Source of the DNA: Marivita sp.
Lineage (GTDB): Bacteria; Pseudomonadota; Alphaproteobacteria; Rhodobacterales; Rhodobacteraceae
NCBI RefSeq assembly: GCF_020055635.1
Contig: NZ_JAIPUT010000003.1
Coordinates: 1-64,000, forward strand
Reading direction: 5' to 3'
DNA: 64,000 bases
The notes beneath the pieces are model-generated. The model ran no database searches, was not told the DNA's origin, and was given only the letters and a program-made list of their open reading frames with translations. This document shows positions 51,352 through 61,281 of the stretch, one piece after another (within the stretch, counting starts at the first letter, position 1; every line of letters begins with the position of its first letter). Made by a program: the position numbers and the translations under genes.

Positions 51352-52940
51352 GCAGCCGCCCCGAGCAACATGCGGGCTTCGTGCTTTTTCAGGATCTGCC
51401 GCGCCGCGCTGCCATAGCCTTCGCCGGTCTGCAGGTCGAGATCGGGGAACAATCCGGCGATTTCCTCGACGATCTCGTCTTCGAAGGCGTCGACGGTCTG
51501 CGGGCCCGGCAGGAAGCTTTCGGTCGCCAGCCCGTTCGCCATGACGATTTCGTGCTGATCGAACAGCAGGTGCACATAGGTCACGCTGCCGCCTTCGACG
51601 GTCTGGACGCTGCGTCCGTTGACCAGATGCTTGGCGGCGATGAGAACCTCGGGCGTGCCGAACACCAGGTCGGCAAGCGGATCGCAGACTAGGATGCGGT
51701 GCTGCGGCGACAGCATCAGGTTGGCATGATCGCCAAAGGTTCCGGCCGCGACGCGCACCGGCGCGAAGGCTCCGATGGCGGCGACGGTCCGCTGGCCGAT
51801 CCAGCGCAAGGGCTGAAGGCCGTGGTCCAGCGTCCAGACCAGATCGCCGGAGCGCAGGTCTTCGACGCGAGACTGCCCGGTGTCGGTCCGGATCATGGTG
51901 CCCGCGACAAAGCAGGGCACCGTGGCGACGGTGACGAACCCGGTGTCGATCTCGCCACTGGCGCTTTCGACGTCATAGGTGAAGTTGACCGTCTCGAAGT
52001 CCGAATCCGACGTGACGGACAAGGTGCCATCGGCGTTGAGCGTCACCACCTGTCCGGTATTCAGGGTCACGCTGTCGCCGACGCCGACGGCGATGCCGTT
52101 GATATGGGTGATGGTCAGCGCGGTGCCGGTGTTGTTGATGTCGTTGTCCAGAACATCGATCGTCTTGGTCCGGTCGGTATACATGCTGACCGTATCGGTC
52201 ATGGCCACCAGATCGGTCTGGATCGAATCCCCGGCGATGAGCAGGTTGGAATCGTAGCTGTTGTCGACGACGTCCGCGATCCCGATGCGGATCGAATTCA
52301 CCTCTCCGGGGACAACCTGCATGGTCAGGGTCAGGGTGACCGTCAGACCGTCCATCTCGGTGTTGTAATTGTCGCCCGCGTTGTCGAGAAACAGGTTCGA
52401 ATTGTCCTCGTCGTTCAGGTTGGCGGGATCGACGTCGCCGTTGCCCGGGACGATATCGACCTGAACCCCGTTTACCCAGACGCCGACGAAATCCTGGTAC
52501 ACGGAGTTGGTGAACTCGGGGTACTCCTCGGATGAGAACACGAAGCGCATCGTCATCGTGTCGGCATCCGGGATGAAATCGACATCGAGAAAGGACGCGT
52601 CGAATGTGCTGGTTCCGGCTGCGGCGTTGAAATCCGAGACGTTGTTCGGACCGCTTGAATTGGTGCTGGTGGATTGGCTGGTGTTGGGGTCGTCGCCGCC
52701 CGACCACCACGGCCCCGGGGAACGCGTGAAATCGGTGGCGCGCCCGGTCGACAGGATGACGCCGGTATCCCCCGGTGTCGCGCCCGGCGCCAGCGCATCC
52801 CCGTTGCTGTAGATCGCCGAAGACCTGTTGTCGCCGGTATAGCTTGCGCTGACGACGGTCACGCCGTTGCCAAAGATCGCGTTGGCCATTGCCGTGGCAT
52901 TGGCCCCTGTGTTGTATGTCAGCTCCGCTGCGCTCGCCAT
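51348..52940 (-). CDS. Choice-of-anchor L domain protein with C-terminal Hint domain
   Basis: 530 aa. Residues about 5-240 match the choice-of-anchor L type (NDGVILSTG-like turn GDTGVILSTGRATDF, FVFSSEEYPEFTNSVYQDFVGVWVNG, then Asp/Asn-rich loops). About 245-340 is an immunoglobulin/VCBS-like repeat (IDVLDNDINNTGTALTITHI). From C343 a Hint domain follows: VPCFVAGTMIRTDTG, then SPQHRILV. Such proteins are thought to be exported and cleave themselves, but no N-terminal signal peptide is seen, so type I secretion is likely. GAGG lies 6 bases before the ATG at 52940. Confidence 0.85.
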   Translation of the reverse strand: MASAAELTYNTGANATAMANAIFGNGVTVVSASYTGDNRSSAIYSNGDALAPGATPGDTGVILSTGRATDFTRSPGPWWSGGDDPNTSQSTSTNSSGPNNVSDFNAAAGTSTFDASFLDVDFIPDADTMTMRFVFSSEEYPEFTNSVYQDFVGVWVNGVQVDIVPGNGDVDPANLNDEDNSNLFLDNAGDNYNTEMDGLTVTLTLTMQVVPGEVNSIRIGIADVVDNSYDSNLLIAGDSIQTDLVAMTDTVSMYTDRTKTIDVLDNDINNTGTALTITHINGIAVGVGDSVTLNTGQVVTLNADGTLSVTSDSDFETVNFTYDVESASGEIDTGFVTVATVPCFVAGTMIRTDTGQSRVEDLRSGDLVWTLDHGLQPLRWIGQRTVAAIGAFAPVRVAAGTFGDHANLMLSPQHRILVCDPLADLVFGTPEVLIAAKHLVNGRSVQTVEGGSVTYVHLLFDQHEIVMANGLATESFLPGPQTVDAFEDEIVEEIAGLFPDLDLQTGEGYGSAARQILKKHEARMLLGAAA

Positions 52941-53209
52941 GTCCTGCCTCGATCGGCGCAAGGCACATACCGGAAGCGAGAAACGCGCGACCGATGTGTT
53001 CACCGTATCGCGCCGCCGACCGGTCGCTGCTCTGCCTCAAGCCATTTATTTTTGTTAATAAGAGGTTAACATGGCTGGAAGTCCACTGTCATCCTTGGCG
53101 TGGCAGCGGCTGCGCATGGCCCTCACCCAATTGCGTCCTTTTCGCCACATTTGCCTCTGGCTTCACTTGGCGGTAGCCAAGGCGAAACGCCGATAAAGAG
53201 ACCCTGCCC

Positions 53210-54358
53210 ATGCCAAAGACCGATCCTGTCGATCTCACCGCCGCGCTGGTGCGCTGCCCCTCTGTCACGCCCGAGGAAGGTGGCGCGCTGGCGCTGCTGC
53301 AAGACCTGCTGGAAACCGCGGGGTTTACCTGCACCCGCGTCGATCGGGGCGGCGTGTCGAACCTCTTTGCCCGCTGGGGCGACAAGGACCACGCGCGGAC
53401 CTTCGGCTTCAACGGACACACCGACGTGGTCCCGCTGGGCAATCCGGACGATTGGTCGATGCCGCCCTTCGGCGCCGAGATCAGCGACGGCATGATGTAC
53501 GGGCGCGGCTCGACCGACATGAAATCCGGCGTTGCCGCTTTTGCTGCCGCGGCGGTGGATTTCGTGCGCGACACGCCTCCCGAAGGCGCGGTGATCCTGA
53601 CCATCACCGGCGACGAGGAAGGTGATGCGATCGACGGCACGATGGCGCTTCTGGACTGGATGGAAACCCACGGCGAAAAGATGGATGTCTGTCTGGTCGG
53701 CGAACCCACCTGCCCCGACCACATGGGCGAGATGATCAAGATCGGGCGGCGCGGGTCGATGAACGCCTGGTTCACCGTGACCGGCCAGCAGGGCCATTCC
53801 GCCTATCCGCACCGGGCGCTGAACCCGATGCCGGCGATGGCGCGGCTGATGGACCGGCTGGCCTCGCACGAGCTGGATCAGGGCACCGACCATTTCGACG
53901 CCTCGACGCTGGCGGTGGTGACCATCGACACCGGAAATGCGGCAACCAACGTGATCCCCGCCGAAACGCGCGCCTGCATCAACATCCGGTTCAACGACAT
54001 CCACACCGGCGAAGGCCTGTCCTACTGGCTGCGCGACGAGGCGGCCAAGGTGGATGTCGAATTCGGCACCCGGACGGACGTGAAGATCAAGATCTCGGGC
54101 GAGGCGTTCCTGACCCCGCCGGGGCGGCTGTCGGATCTGGTCGCCAAGGCGGTGGAGGCGGAAACCGGCGTGACACCGGCCCTGTCGACCAGTGGCGGCA
54201 CGTCGGACGCGCGCTTCGTCAAGAACCATTGCCCGGTGGTGGAATTCGGCCTTGTCGGCCAGACCATGCACGCGGTCGACGAACGGGTTTCGGTCGATCA
54301 GATCCACCAGCTCAAGGCGATCTACACCCGCATCCTCAAGGACTATTTCGCGCAATGA
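53210..54358 (+). CDS. dapE: Succinyl-diaminopimelate desuccinylase
   Basis: 382 aa M20 zinc hydrolase releasing succinate from N-succinyl-LL-diaminopimelate, a late step to lysine and cell-wall diaminopimelate. Motifs: [33 protein letters not shown] and, near the end, SGGTSDARF. Length normal. The GNAT gene behind it overlaps by 4 bases. dapD in the same window acts two steps earlier. Confidence 0.96.
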   Translation: MPKTDPVDLTAALVRCPSVTPEEGGALALLQDLLETAGFTCTRVDRGGVSNLFARWGDKDHARTFGFNGHTDVVPLGNPDDWSMPPFGAEISDGMMYGRGSTDMKSGVAAFAAAAVDFVRDTPPEGAVILTITGDEEGDAIDGTMALLDWMETHGEKMDVCLVGEPTCPDHMGEMIKIGRRGSMNAWFTVTGQQGHSAYPHRALNPMPAMARLMDRLASHELDQGTDHFDASTLAVVTIDTGNAATNVIPAETRACINIRFNDIHTGEGLSYWLRDEAAKVDVEFGTRTDVKIKISGEAFLTPPGRLSDLVAKAVEAETGVTPALSTSGGTSDARFVKNHCPVVEFGLVGQTMHAVDERVSVDQIHQLKAIYTRILKDYFAQ

Positions 54359-54783
54359 CGGTCACGATTTCGCGGGTCGCGGACCCGACCGACTGCCTTG
54401 CCCTGCGCTATACCGTGTTTGTCGAGGAACAGAACGTGCCTGTTGAGCTCGAACGCGACGCCCTTGACGCCGATGCGATCCACCTGCTTGCCACGGTGGC
54501 GGGGACACCCGTCGGCGCGGCGCGGATCGTCCCGATGGGCGAGACCGGCAAGATCGGTCGGGTCTGCGTCTTGAAACAGGCGCGCGGCACCGGTCTCGGG
54601 GCGGCGCTGATCCGCGAGGCACTGACCATCCTGCGGGACATGCCGGGCATCACTCGCGCCGCCCTTGGCGCGCAGATCGACGCGTTGGGGTTCTATGAAA
54701 AGCTTGGCTTCACGGCCTATGGCGATGTGTTCGACGATGCCGGGATCGACCACCGGATGATGGAGCGGCACGTCCCCCGGTGA
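54355..54783 (+). CDS. GNAT-family N-acetyltransferase
   Basis: 142 aa. The acetyl-CoA loop reads [22 protein letters not shown], followed by [21 protein letters not shown], close to the ElaA/YjcF-like group. The start overlaps the dapE stop as ATGA. Substrate unknown. Confidence 0.9.
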   Translation: MTVTISRVADPTDCLALRYTVFVEEQNVPVELERDALDADAIHLLATVAGTPVGAARIVPMGETGKIGRVCVLKQARGTGLGAALIREALTILRDMPGITRAALGAQIDALGFYEKLGFTAYGDVFDDAGIDHRMMERHVPR

Positions 54784-54831
54784 TGCGACTTTCGCCATGA
54801 CGCGCCGCCATGCGCGTGCTACCTGAGTCGC

Positions 54832-57120
54832 ATGAGCAAATTGCCGACCAAGGTGGACATCCTCGACTGGATCGCCGCCAACCCGACCCTCACCGCGAAA
54901 CGCGACATCGCCAAGGCGTTTGGCATCAAGGGTGCTGCGCGGATCGACCTGAAACGCCTGCTCAAGGAGCTGGAAGCCGAAGGTCATCTTGAAAAGCGCA
55001 AGAAGACCTATCGCGACCCGGATCGCCTGCCCCCTGTCAGCGTGTTGCAGGTCAAGGCACCGACGCCCGATGGCGACCTCTTTGCCCGCGCGCTGGAATG
55101 GCATGGCGAAGGGGTCGAGCCGATCATCCTCGTGATCCCCCGCGCCTCGGACCCGGCGCTGGGCGAAGGCGACCGGATCCTTGCGCGGCTTCAGGTGGTC
55201 CACGAAGAGGATCACAATTACGAGGCCCGCCTGATCCGTCGCATCGGATCGAACCCACGCAAGGTGGTGGGCATCTTTGCCAAGACCTCGGAAGGCGGGC
55301 GGATCAAGCCGATCGACAAGGGATCGGACAAGGAATGGACGGTGGCACCCGACGCAACAGGCGGCGCCAGGGATGGTGAACTGGTCGAGGCGGAACAGGC
55401 CGGACCGGCAGGCCGCATGGGCCTGCCGCGCGCGCGCATCGTGGAACGGCTGGGCGACCCGAGCGCGCCGCGTGCGGTGTCGCTGATCGCGATTCACCAG
55501 CACGGCATTCCCGACAGCTTTCCGGACGACGTGATCGCCGAGGCGGACGCGATGAAACCCGCGGGCCTCACGGGCCGGACCGACATGCGGGACATGCCGC
55601 TGATCACCATCGACCCGGTGGATGCGCGTGACCGCGACGATGCCTGCCTTGCATATCCCGACGATGACCCCAGGAACGCGGGCGGACACGTGATCTGGGT
55701 CGCCATCGCCGACGTGTCGCATTACGTGACGCCGGGTTCGGCACTTGACCAGGAGGCCCGCAAGCGCGGCAATTCCAGCTATTTTCCCGACCGCGTGGTG
55801 CCGATGCTGCCAGACCGGCTGTCGGGCGATCTGTGTTCGCTGCACGAAGGGGTGCCGCGCGCTTGCATGGCCGTGCGCATGGTGGTCGACGCGCATGGCG
55901 AAAAGATCAGCCACAGCTTTCAGCGGGGTCTGATGCGATCGGTGGCATCGCTCGATTACCGCACCGTGCAAGACGCGATGGACGGCACTCCGAACGACAA
56001 GGCGGCGCCCTTGATGGACGACGTGATACGCCCGCTTTACGCCGCCTACCGGGCCCTGGCCGAAGCGCGCAACCGGCGTCAGCCGCTCAACCTCGACCTG
56101 CCTGAGCGCAAGATCGTCCTGGCCGATGACGGCACCGTGCAATCGGTCAACTTTGCCGACCGGCTGGATGCGCACAAGCTGATCGAGGAATTCATGGTGC
56201 TGGCCAATGTCTGCGCCGCCGAAACCCTGATCGCCAAGCGCACGCCGCTTCTGTTCCGGGTGCACGAGGAACCGCCGCCCGAAAAGCTCGAATCCCTGCG
56301 CGAAACCGCCGAAGCCGCCGGGCTGACGCTGGCCAAGGGGCAGGTTCTCAAGACCGCACAGCTCAACCGCCTGCTGAACGATGCCGCCGGGTCGGACGAG
56401 GCGGAACTGATCAATCTCGCCACGCTGCGGTCGATGACCCAGGCGTATTACAACCCCGAGAACTTTGGCCATTTCGGCCTCGCGCTCAAGAATTACGCGC
56501 ATTTCACCTCGCCGATCCGGCGCTATTCCGACCTGATCGTGCACCGCGCGCTGATCACCGCGCATGGCTGGGGCAAGGACGGATTGTCGCCCGAGGACAT
56601 CGAGCGTCTGGAGGCGACCGCCCAGCATATCAGCGACACCGAACGCCGGTCGATGATGGCCGAACGCGACACGACCGACCGCTATCTGGCGGCCTTCCTG
56701 TCGGACCGCATCGGGGCCGAATTCGGCGGGCGCATCAGCGGCATTGCCCGCTTTGGAGTGTTCGTGAAGCTGGACGAGACCGGAGCGGATGGGCTGATCC
56801 CGATCCGGTCGCTGGGCAACGAGTATTTCCACTTCGACGCCGATGCCGCCACGCTGATGGGGTCGGACACCGGCACGCTGATCAGCCTTGGCCAACGGGT
56901 CACGGTCAAGCTGGTCGAGGCGGCACCGGTCACTGGCGGGATCGCTCTTGAACTGCTGACGCTGGAAAACGAGGAACTGCCCGGCGGGTCCGGCAAGGGA
57001 CGCATGGGGCGTGGCAACCGACCCAAGGGCAAGGGTGGGCCGAGACGCAAGGTCGCCAAGGCGAAGAAGAAAGACGCCAAGACCAAGCGCAAGGTCACGC
57101 GGCAGCGGCGGAACGGTTGA
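54832..57120 (+). CDS. rnr: Ribonuclease R
   Basis: 762 aa 3'-5' exoribonuclease degrading structured RNA. Order of domains: N-terminal winged-helix region, cold-shock-like beta barrels (from about residue 65), catalytic RNB domain with the acidic motif ITIDPVDARDRDDACLA near residue 265, C-terminal S1 domain (GRISGIARFGVFVKLDETGADGL) and a Lys/Arg-rich tail of about 40 residues. The stop lies 120 bases before the next start. Ribosome site weak. Confidence 0.96.
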   Translation: MSKLPTKVDILDWIAANPTLTAKRDIAKAFGIKGAARIDLKRLLKELEAEGHLEKRKKTYRDPDRLPPVSVLQVKAPTPDGDLFARALEWHGEGVEPIILVIPRASDPALGEGDRILARLQVVHEEDHNYEARLIRRIGSNPRKVVGIFAKTSEGGRIKPIDKGSDKEWTVAPDATGGARDGELVEAEQAGPAGRMGLPRARIVERLGDPSAPRAVSLIAIHQHGIPDSFPDDVIAEADAMKPAGLTGRTDMRDMPLITIDPVDARDRDDACLAYPDDDPRNAGGHVIWVAIADVSHYVTPGSALDQEARKRGNSSYFPDRVVPMLPDRLSGDLCSLHEGVPRACMAVRMVVDAHGEKISHSFQRGLMRSVASLDYRTVQDAMDGTPNDKAAPLMDDVIRPLYAAYRALAEARNRRQPLNLDLPERKIVLADDGTVQSVNFADRLDAHKLIEEFMVLANVCAAETLIAKRTPLLFRVHEEPPPEKLESLRETAEAAGLTLAKGQVLKTAQLNRLLNDAAGSDEAELINLATLRSMTQAYYNPENFGHFGLALKNYAHFTSPIRRYSDLIVHRALITAHGWGKDGLSPEDIERLEATAQHISDTERRSMMAERDTTDRYLAAFLSDRIGAEFGGRISGIARFGVFVKLDETGADGLIPIRSLGNEYFHFDADAATLMGSDTGTLISLGQRVTVKLVEAAPVTGGIALELLTLENEELPGGSGKGRMGRGNRPKGKGGPRRKVAKAKKKDAKTKRKVTRQRRNG

Positions 57121-57240
57121 AGAACCGAAGGCCGGCGGCAAGTCATCGCTTGGTGTCGTTTGACTGCTTCGCAAATGGCGGCATTCGGGGTAGCATTCCG
57201 CAAAGTCCGGCAAACGGACACGAGCAGCGGGAACATCGGT

Positions 57241-58584
57241 ATGTATATTCGGATCATCGCTTCGGGATTGGCTCTTGCCGGGACACTGGCCAGCGCCGGT
57301 CCCGTGGAACACTCTCTCAGGCCCATGACACGGGGCCAGGATGCCCCGGCGGTCAGCCGCAGCGCGGTGTCTCTGGTCTCGGTCGTCGCGCCACGAAATT
57401 CGCTGCGCCCCGAAACCCGACCGGCGGCGGCGGCAGAACCCGTGACATTTGTCTCGGCGGCAACGCAGGCGGGGTTTGAAAGCTGGGTCACGGGGTTCCG
57501 CGACCGGGCCTTGCGCGCCGGGATCGCGCCAGAGGTGTTCGACCGGGCCTTTGCCGGGGCGCGATATGATGCCGATGTGATCCGTCGCGACCGCAACCAG
57601 TCGGAATTCACCAAGACGATCTGGGATTACCTTGACAGTGCGGCTTCGGATGCGCGGGTCAGCAACGGCAAGGCGGCGCTGCGCCAGCACGCGGCCCTGC
57701 TCGACCGGATCGAGGCGCGCTACGGCGTGGACAAGGACGTGGTTGTCGCGATCTGGGGCCTGGAATCGGCCTACGGCACCTTCCGCGGCACCAACCCGGT
57801 GATCGGGTCTTTGGCGACGCTGGCCTTTGACGGGCGGCGCGGCGCCTTTTTCGAGGCGCAGTTGGTCGACGCCCTGCGGATCCTGCAAAGCGGCGATGTC
57901 GCGCCTGCCGATTTCACCGGAAGCTGGGCCGGCGCGATGGGACACACCCAGTTCATCCCGTCCTCCTACCAATCGCTTGCGGTGGATTTCGACGGCGATG
58001 GCAAGCGCGATATCTGGTCGGACAACCCGGCCGATGCGCTGGCCTCGACCGCGAATTACCTGGCGAAGAATGGCTGGATCAAGGGCGCGCCCTGGGGGAT
58101 CGAAGTGCAGCTGCCCGAGGGGTTCGACTACACGCAGGCAAACCGAAAGATCAGGAAGATGCCGTCGGACTGGGCAGGGATTGGTGTGCTGGGTCTCGAT
58201 GGCGCGGCGGTGCGTGATCACGGGTCGGCCTCGGTCCTGCTTCCCGCCGGAGCACAGGGAGCCGCGTTCCTGATCTTCAAGAATTTCGACGTGATCGAAA
58301 CCTACAACACCGCCGACGCCTACGTGATCGGGGTGGGTCATCTCAGCGACCGGATCAGCGGCGGCGCACCGATCCAGTCGGCCTGGCCCCGCGAAGACCG
58401 CGCGCTGAGCTTTGACGAACGCAAGGAGATGCAGCGCCTGCTGACGGCCAAGGGGTTCGACACCCAGAAGATCGACGGCAAGGTCGGGCCGCTGACCATC
58501 AACGCGGTGCGGTTGTTCCAGACCTCGATCGGGGACATTCCGGACGGGTATGCCTCTTTGAACATCCTGAAGAAACTGCGCTAA
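57241..58584 (+). CDS. Lytic murein transglycosylase (MltB/SLT_2 type)
   Basis: 447 aa, exported by a signal peptide (MYIRIIASGLALAGTLASAG). The SLT_2 domain follows, from about residue 80: DKDVVVAIWGLESAYGTFRG with the catalytic Glu, and WAGAMGHTQFIPSSYQSLAVDFDGDGKRDIW. A peptidoglycan-binding repeat closes the protein (MQRLLTAKGFDTQKIDGKVGPLTINAVRLFQ). Cleaves the glycan chain of peptidoglycan to form 1,6-anhydro ends. The ATG at 57241 gives the signal peptide. Confidence 0.93.
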   Translation: MYIRIIASGLALAGTLASAGPVEHSLRPMTRGQDAPAVSRSAVSLVSVVAPRNSLRPETRPAAAAEPVTFVSAATQAGFESWVTGFRDRALRAGIAPEVFDRAFAGARYDADVIRRDRNQSEFTKTIWDYLDSAASDARVSNGKAALRQHAALLDRIEARYGVDKDVVVAIWGLESAYGTFRGTNPVIGSLATLAFDGRRGAFFEAQLVDALRILQSGDVAPADFTGSWAGAMGHTQFIPSSYQSLAVDFDGDGKRDIWSDNPADALASTANYLAKNGWIKGAPWGIEVQLPEGFDYTQANRKIRKMPSDWAGIGVLGLDGAAVRDHGSASVLLPAGAQGAAFLIFKNFDVIETYNTADAYVIGVGHLSDRISGGAPIQSAWPREDRALSFDERKEMQRLLTAKGFDTQKIDGKVGPLTINAVRLFQTSIGDIPDGYASLNILKKLR

Positions 58585-58635
58585 GCTGGCAGGGGGCGCG
58601 GACCAGAGCCGCCCCTGCAACTGGCGGAGTTCACC

Positions 58636-59412
58636 ATGCCGACAACCCTCATCGTGCTGGCGCATCCCGAGCGGCGGTCCTTCAACGGCGCGTGGTCGGA
58701 CGCGACCGAAGCCGCAGCCTTGGCGCAGGGCGATACCGTGCTGCGGTCGGACCTGTGCCAGATGGGGTTCGACGCGGCCGAACGCGCCGGGCATTACCCG
58801 GACTGGCCCGAAGACACGCCGTTCGACCCTCTCAAGGCACAGGAGCAGGCCGCAGAGGCCGGGACGACCCCGAACGAGGTACAACGCGAGATCGACAAGA
58901 TACGCCAGGCGGACCGGATCGTGCTGCATTTCCCGATGTGGTGGTTCGCGCCGCCTGCGATCCTGAAAGGCTGGTTCGACCGGGCCTTTCAGCATGGCGC
59001 GCTGCATGACACGAGCCACCGGTTCGATTCAGGGTTGTTCCGGGGCAAGACCGTCCTGTGTTGCGTCACCACCGGGTCGGACGCCAACGAAAGCGCCCAT
59101 GACGGCAAGGAAGGCGATATCAGACTGCTGCTGTGGCCCACCGCCTACACGCTGCGCTACCTCGGGTTCGACGTGCTCGAGCCGGTGATCGCGCATGGCG
59201 TGCACGGCTATCACAAGGGCGCCGCGAAAGAGCGCCTGACAGAACGGCTGCGCAAGGTGCTTGACGACCAAGCACGCGTGATGGCGGATTTCGACACCCG
59301 CCCCCGGTGGCCGTTCAACGCCGACAGCGATTTCGACGAAACCGGGCGGTTGCGGCCGGACCGGCCAAGTCACGGCCCGTTCATCCGGCACAATCCGGAT
59401 TTCGACGGTTAG
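58636..59412 (+). CDS. NAD(P)H-dependent oxidoreductase (flavodoxin-fold quinone reductase)
   Basis: 258 aa. TLIVLAHPERRSFNGAW at the start, LHFPMWWFAPPAILKGWFDRAFQHG and CVTTGSDAN are typical of the NQO1/KefF-type flavoprotein fold. Reduces quinones with NAD(P)H; substrate not fixed. GGAG stands 7 bases before the ATG. The C-terminus is extended relative to short family members (DFDTRPRWPFNADSDFDE). Confidence 0.9.
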   Translation: MPTTLIVLAHPERRSFNGAWSDATEAAALAQGDTVLRSDLCQMGFDAAERAGHYPDWPEDTPFDPLKAQEQAAEAGTTPNEVQREIDKIRQADRIVLHFPMWWFAPPAILKGWFDRAFQHGALHDTSHRFDSGLFRGKTVLCCVTTGSDANESAHDGKEGDIRLLLWPTAYTLRYLGFDVLEPVIAHGVHGYHKGAAKERLTERLRKVLDDQARVMADFDTRPRWPFNADSDFDETGRLRPDRPSHGPFIRHNPDFDG

Positions 59413-59472
59413 GCCGATTGCACCGGGCACCGGCGCAGCCTACATGCCACGGATCGGCATAGGAGGCCCATC

Positions 59473-60249
59473 GTGATCCTGAACATCGACGTGCACCTGC
59501 AATACCAGCTGTCCGCCCCGACCGATCTTCTCTTGCAGATCGAAGCGGCGGACCTTGCCGATCAGACCCTGCTGGAGGCGAATATCGACTTCTCGGAGGT
59601 TTCCCATGTCGCCCGCGTCGCCGCCGACGAAGGGCTGGGCGAACGCATATGGCTGCGGGCGGACGGGCTGTTCCGCTGTGACTATACCGCGCGGGTCGCG
59701 CTTGACCGTCCGGTGCCGGACCTGACCGCGCTGGACGCCGTGCCGCCGCATTTGCTGCCGGGCGATACGGTGCGCTATCTGATGCCATCGCGCTATTGCC
59801 CCTCGGACGAATTCCAGACCTTTGCGGCGGCCGAGTTCGGGCACCTGGAAGGCGGGGCAAAGGTCGTCGCGATGCGGGACTGGATCAGCAACGCCTTCAG
59901 CTATGTGCCGGGCGTGAGCAATGCGCAGACCACCGCGCTCGACAGTTTCGTGCAGCGGCAGGGCATCTGCCGGGATTATGCCCATGTCATGGTGACGCTG
60001 GCCCGTGCCGCGACCCTGCCCGCGCGGTTCGCAAGCGTTTACGCCCCCGGCGTGACCCCGCCGGATTTCCACGCCGTTGCAGAGGTGTTTCTTGACGGAA
60101 CATGGCACCTGGTCGATCCGACAGGGATGGCCCCGACGGACACGATCGCGCGCATCGGTGTCGGCGCAGATGCGGCGGATGTCGCATTTCTGAACGTGTT
60201 CGGGCAGGCCGACTTCGTGGCGCAGAACGTGGCGATCCGGGTCGACTGA
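59473..60249 (+). CDS. Transglutaminase-like cysteine protease family protein
   Basis: 258 aa. The C-terminal transglutaminase core has C166 (RQGICRDYAHV), H200 (DFHAVAEVF) and D215 (HLVDPTGMA), the expected triad. The N-terminal beta domain starts MILNIDVHLQYQL. No signal peptide seen. AGGAGG precedes a GTG start at 59473. Related proteins act as peptidases or crosslinking enzymes; substrate unknown. Confidence 0.9.
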   Translation: MILNIDVHLQYQLSAPTDLLLQIEAADLADQTLLEANIDFSEVSHVARVAADEGLGERIWLRADGLFRCDYTARVALDRPVPDLTALDAVPPHLLPGDTVRYLMPSRYCPSDEFQTFAAAEFGHLEGGAKVVAMRDWISNAFSYVPGVSNAQTTALDSFVQRQGICRDYAHVMVTLARAATLPARFASVYAPGVTPPDFHAVAEVFLDGTWHLVDPTGMAPTDTIARIGVGADAADVAFLNVFGQADFVAQNVAIRVD

Positions 60250-60264
60250 CCCTCACGCGTCAGC

Positions 60265-60744
60265 TCAGTCTCTGGTGCAGGTCTCGCCACGGATGCAGGC
60301 GAGAACGGTTTCTTCAAGCTCCTGCGTCGGGTCGGCATAGGTCATGCCGGGGCACGGGGCGATCTGCATCACCCAGTGCTGATCCTCCTGTTTGAGAAAC
60401 GCCAGGTGTTCGCCTTTGACGGTGCCCCCGCACCACGGTCCGACGCAGGACACGCGCAGGATCACGTCCCGCTCGAAGGGCTTGGCAAAGCCGTCGCGGG
60501 TCAGCGAATGTCCGGCAAGCCACCCGGCAATGTCACGGCTGTCGTGCCGGGAGGTCTGGCTTTGGCCCACCCGATCCGGCAACGCGGTTTCATCCAGAAA
60601 GAGGTCGCCCTTGACGATGATGTAGCGGTCATCGGACTGGGCAGCGCTTGCATAGTCACGGGCGATGTCGGGCGCCATGCAGCTGAGCGCCAGGGCCGGT
60701 TGCGCCAGCGCGACGGCCACGGCCAGGGCCACCGCAAGCCGCAT
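60265..60744 (-). CDS. Exported cysteine-containing protein of unknown function
   Basis: 159 aa. Signal peptide [19 protein letters not shown], then a mature protein starting LSCMAPDIARDYASAAQSD with paired Cys residues (SCVGPWCGG, CPGM, CIRGETCTRD), suited to disulfides in the periplasm. Start codon overlaps the rppH stop (TGATG), so it is coupled to that gene. No known family recognised. Confidence 0.75.
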   Translation of the reverse strand: MRLAVALAVAVALAQPALALSCMAPDIARDYASAAQSDDRYIIVKGDLFLDETALPDRVGQSQTSRHDSRDIAGWLAGHSLTRDGFAKPFERDVILRVSCVGPWCGGTVKGEHLAFLKQEDQHWVMQIAPCPGMTYADPTQELEETVLACIRGETCTRD

Positions 60745-61226
60745 CACAGATGGTCCCGGAAAGCCGCCAGAACGCGGTCGTAGACATGGCGTTTGAACGG
60801 CACGATGTTGTTGATGATCTGGTCCGGCTGCATCCATTTCCAGCGGCTGAATTCCTGATGCTCGGTCGCGATGTTCACCTGGTCGTCGGTGCCCTTGAAC
60901 CGCATCAGGAACCATTTCTGTTCCTGTCCCCGGTAGCGGCCTTTCCAGAGCTTTCCGACAAGGTCGGGCGGCAGGTCGTAGGGAATCCAGTCCTTGGTTT
61001 CCGCCTCGATCCGCACGAGGTTCGACGTGACGCCGGTTTCCTCCCACAATTCGCGCAACGCGGCATCGCGGGGGTTTTCGCCTTTGTCGACGCCCCCCTG
61101 GGGCATCTGCCAGGCCGGGCCGGGGTTGTCGATGCGCTGCCCGACAAAGACGTTGTTCTCACGGTTCAGCAGCATGACCCCGACGCAGGGACGGTATGGC
61201 AGGCGGGCGATCTCTTCGGGAGTCAT
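60744..61226 (-). CDS. rppH: RNA pyrophosphohydrolase (Nudix)
   Basis: 160 aa. Removes pyrophosphate from 5' triphosphate RNA, initiating decay. The Nudix box is complete, from G44 in [11 protein letters not shown] through [10 protein letters not shown]-terminal [20 protein letters not shown] is typical. Lies behind ctpA on the minus strand with a hairpin in between. Confidence 0.94.
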   Translation of the reverse strand: MTPEEIARLPYRPCVGVMLLNRENNVFVGQRIDNPGPAWQMPQGGVDKGENPRDAALRELWEETGVTSNLVRIEAETKDWIPYDLPPDLVGKLWKGRYRGQEQKWFLMRFKGTDDQVNIATEHQEFSRWKWMQPDQIINNIVPFKRHVYDRVLAAFRDHL

Positions 61227-61248
61227 TCGGGGGCCTTTGCGAAATCGC

Positions 61249-61270
61249 GGCGCGGGACAAACCCCGCGCC
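61249..61270. terminator. Hairpin between ctpA and rppH
   Basis: GGCGCGGG pairs with CCCGCGCC over a 6-base loop, 12 bases after the ctpA stop. No T run follows on the minus strand, so it may only slow or protect rather than terminate. Confidence 0.45.
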
Positions 61271-61281
61271 ACGTGGTGGTC

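Noticed and set aside
54343-59019. A 1558-codon open frame on the minus strand opposite dapE end, GNAT, rnr, transglycosylase and oxidoreductase
   Set aside because: It is antisense to five clear genes, has low-complexity Arg/Gly/His-rich content and no domain. Long antisense frames are expected in GC-rich DNA with strong third-position bias.
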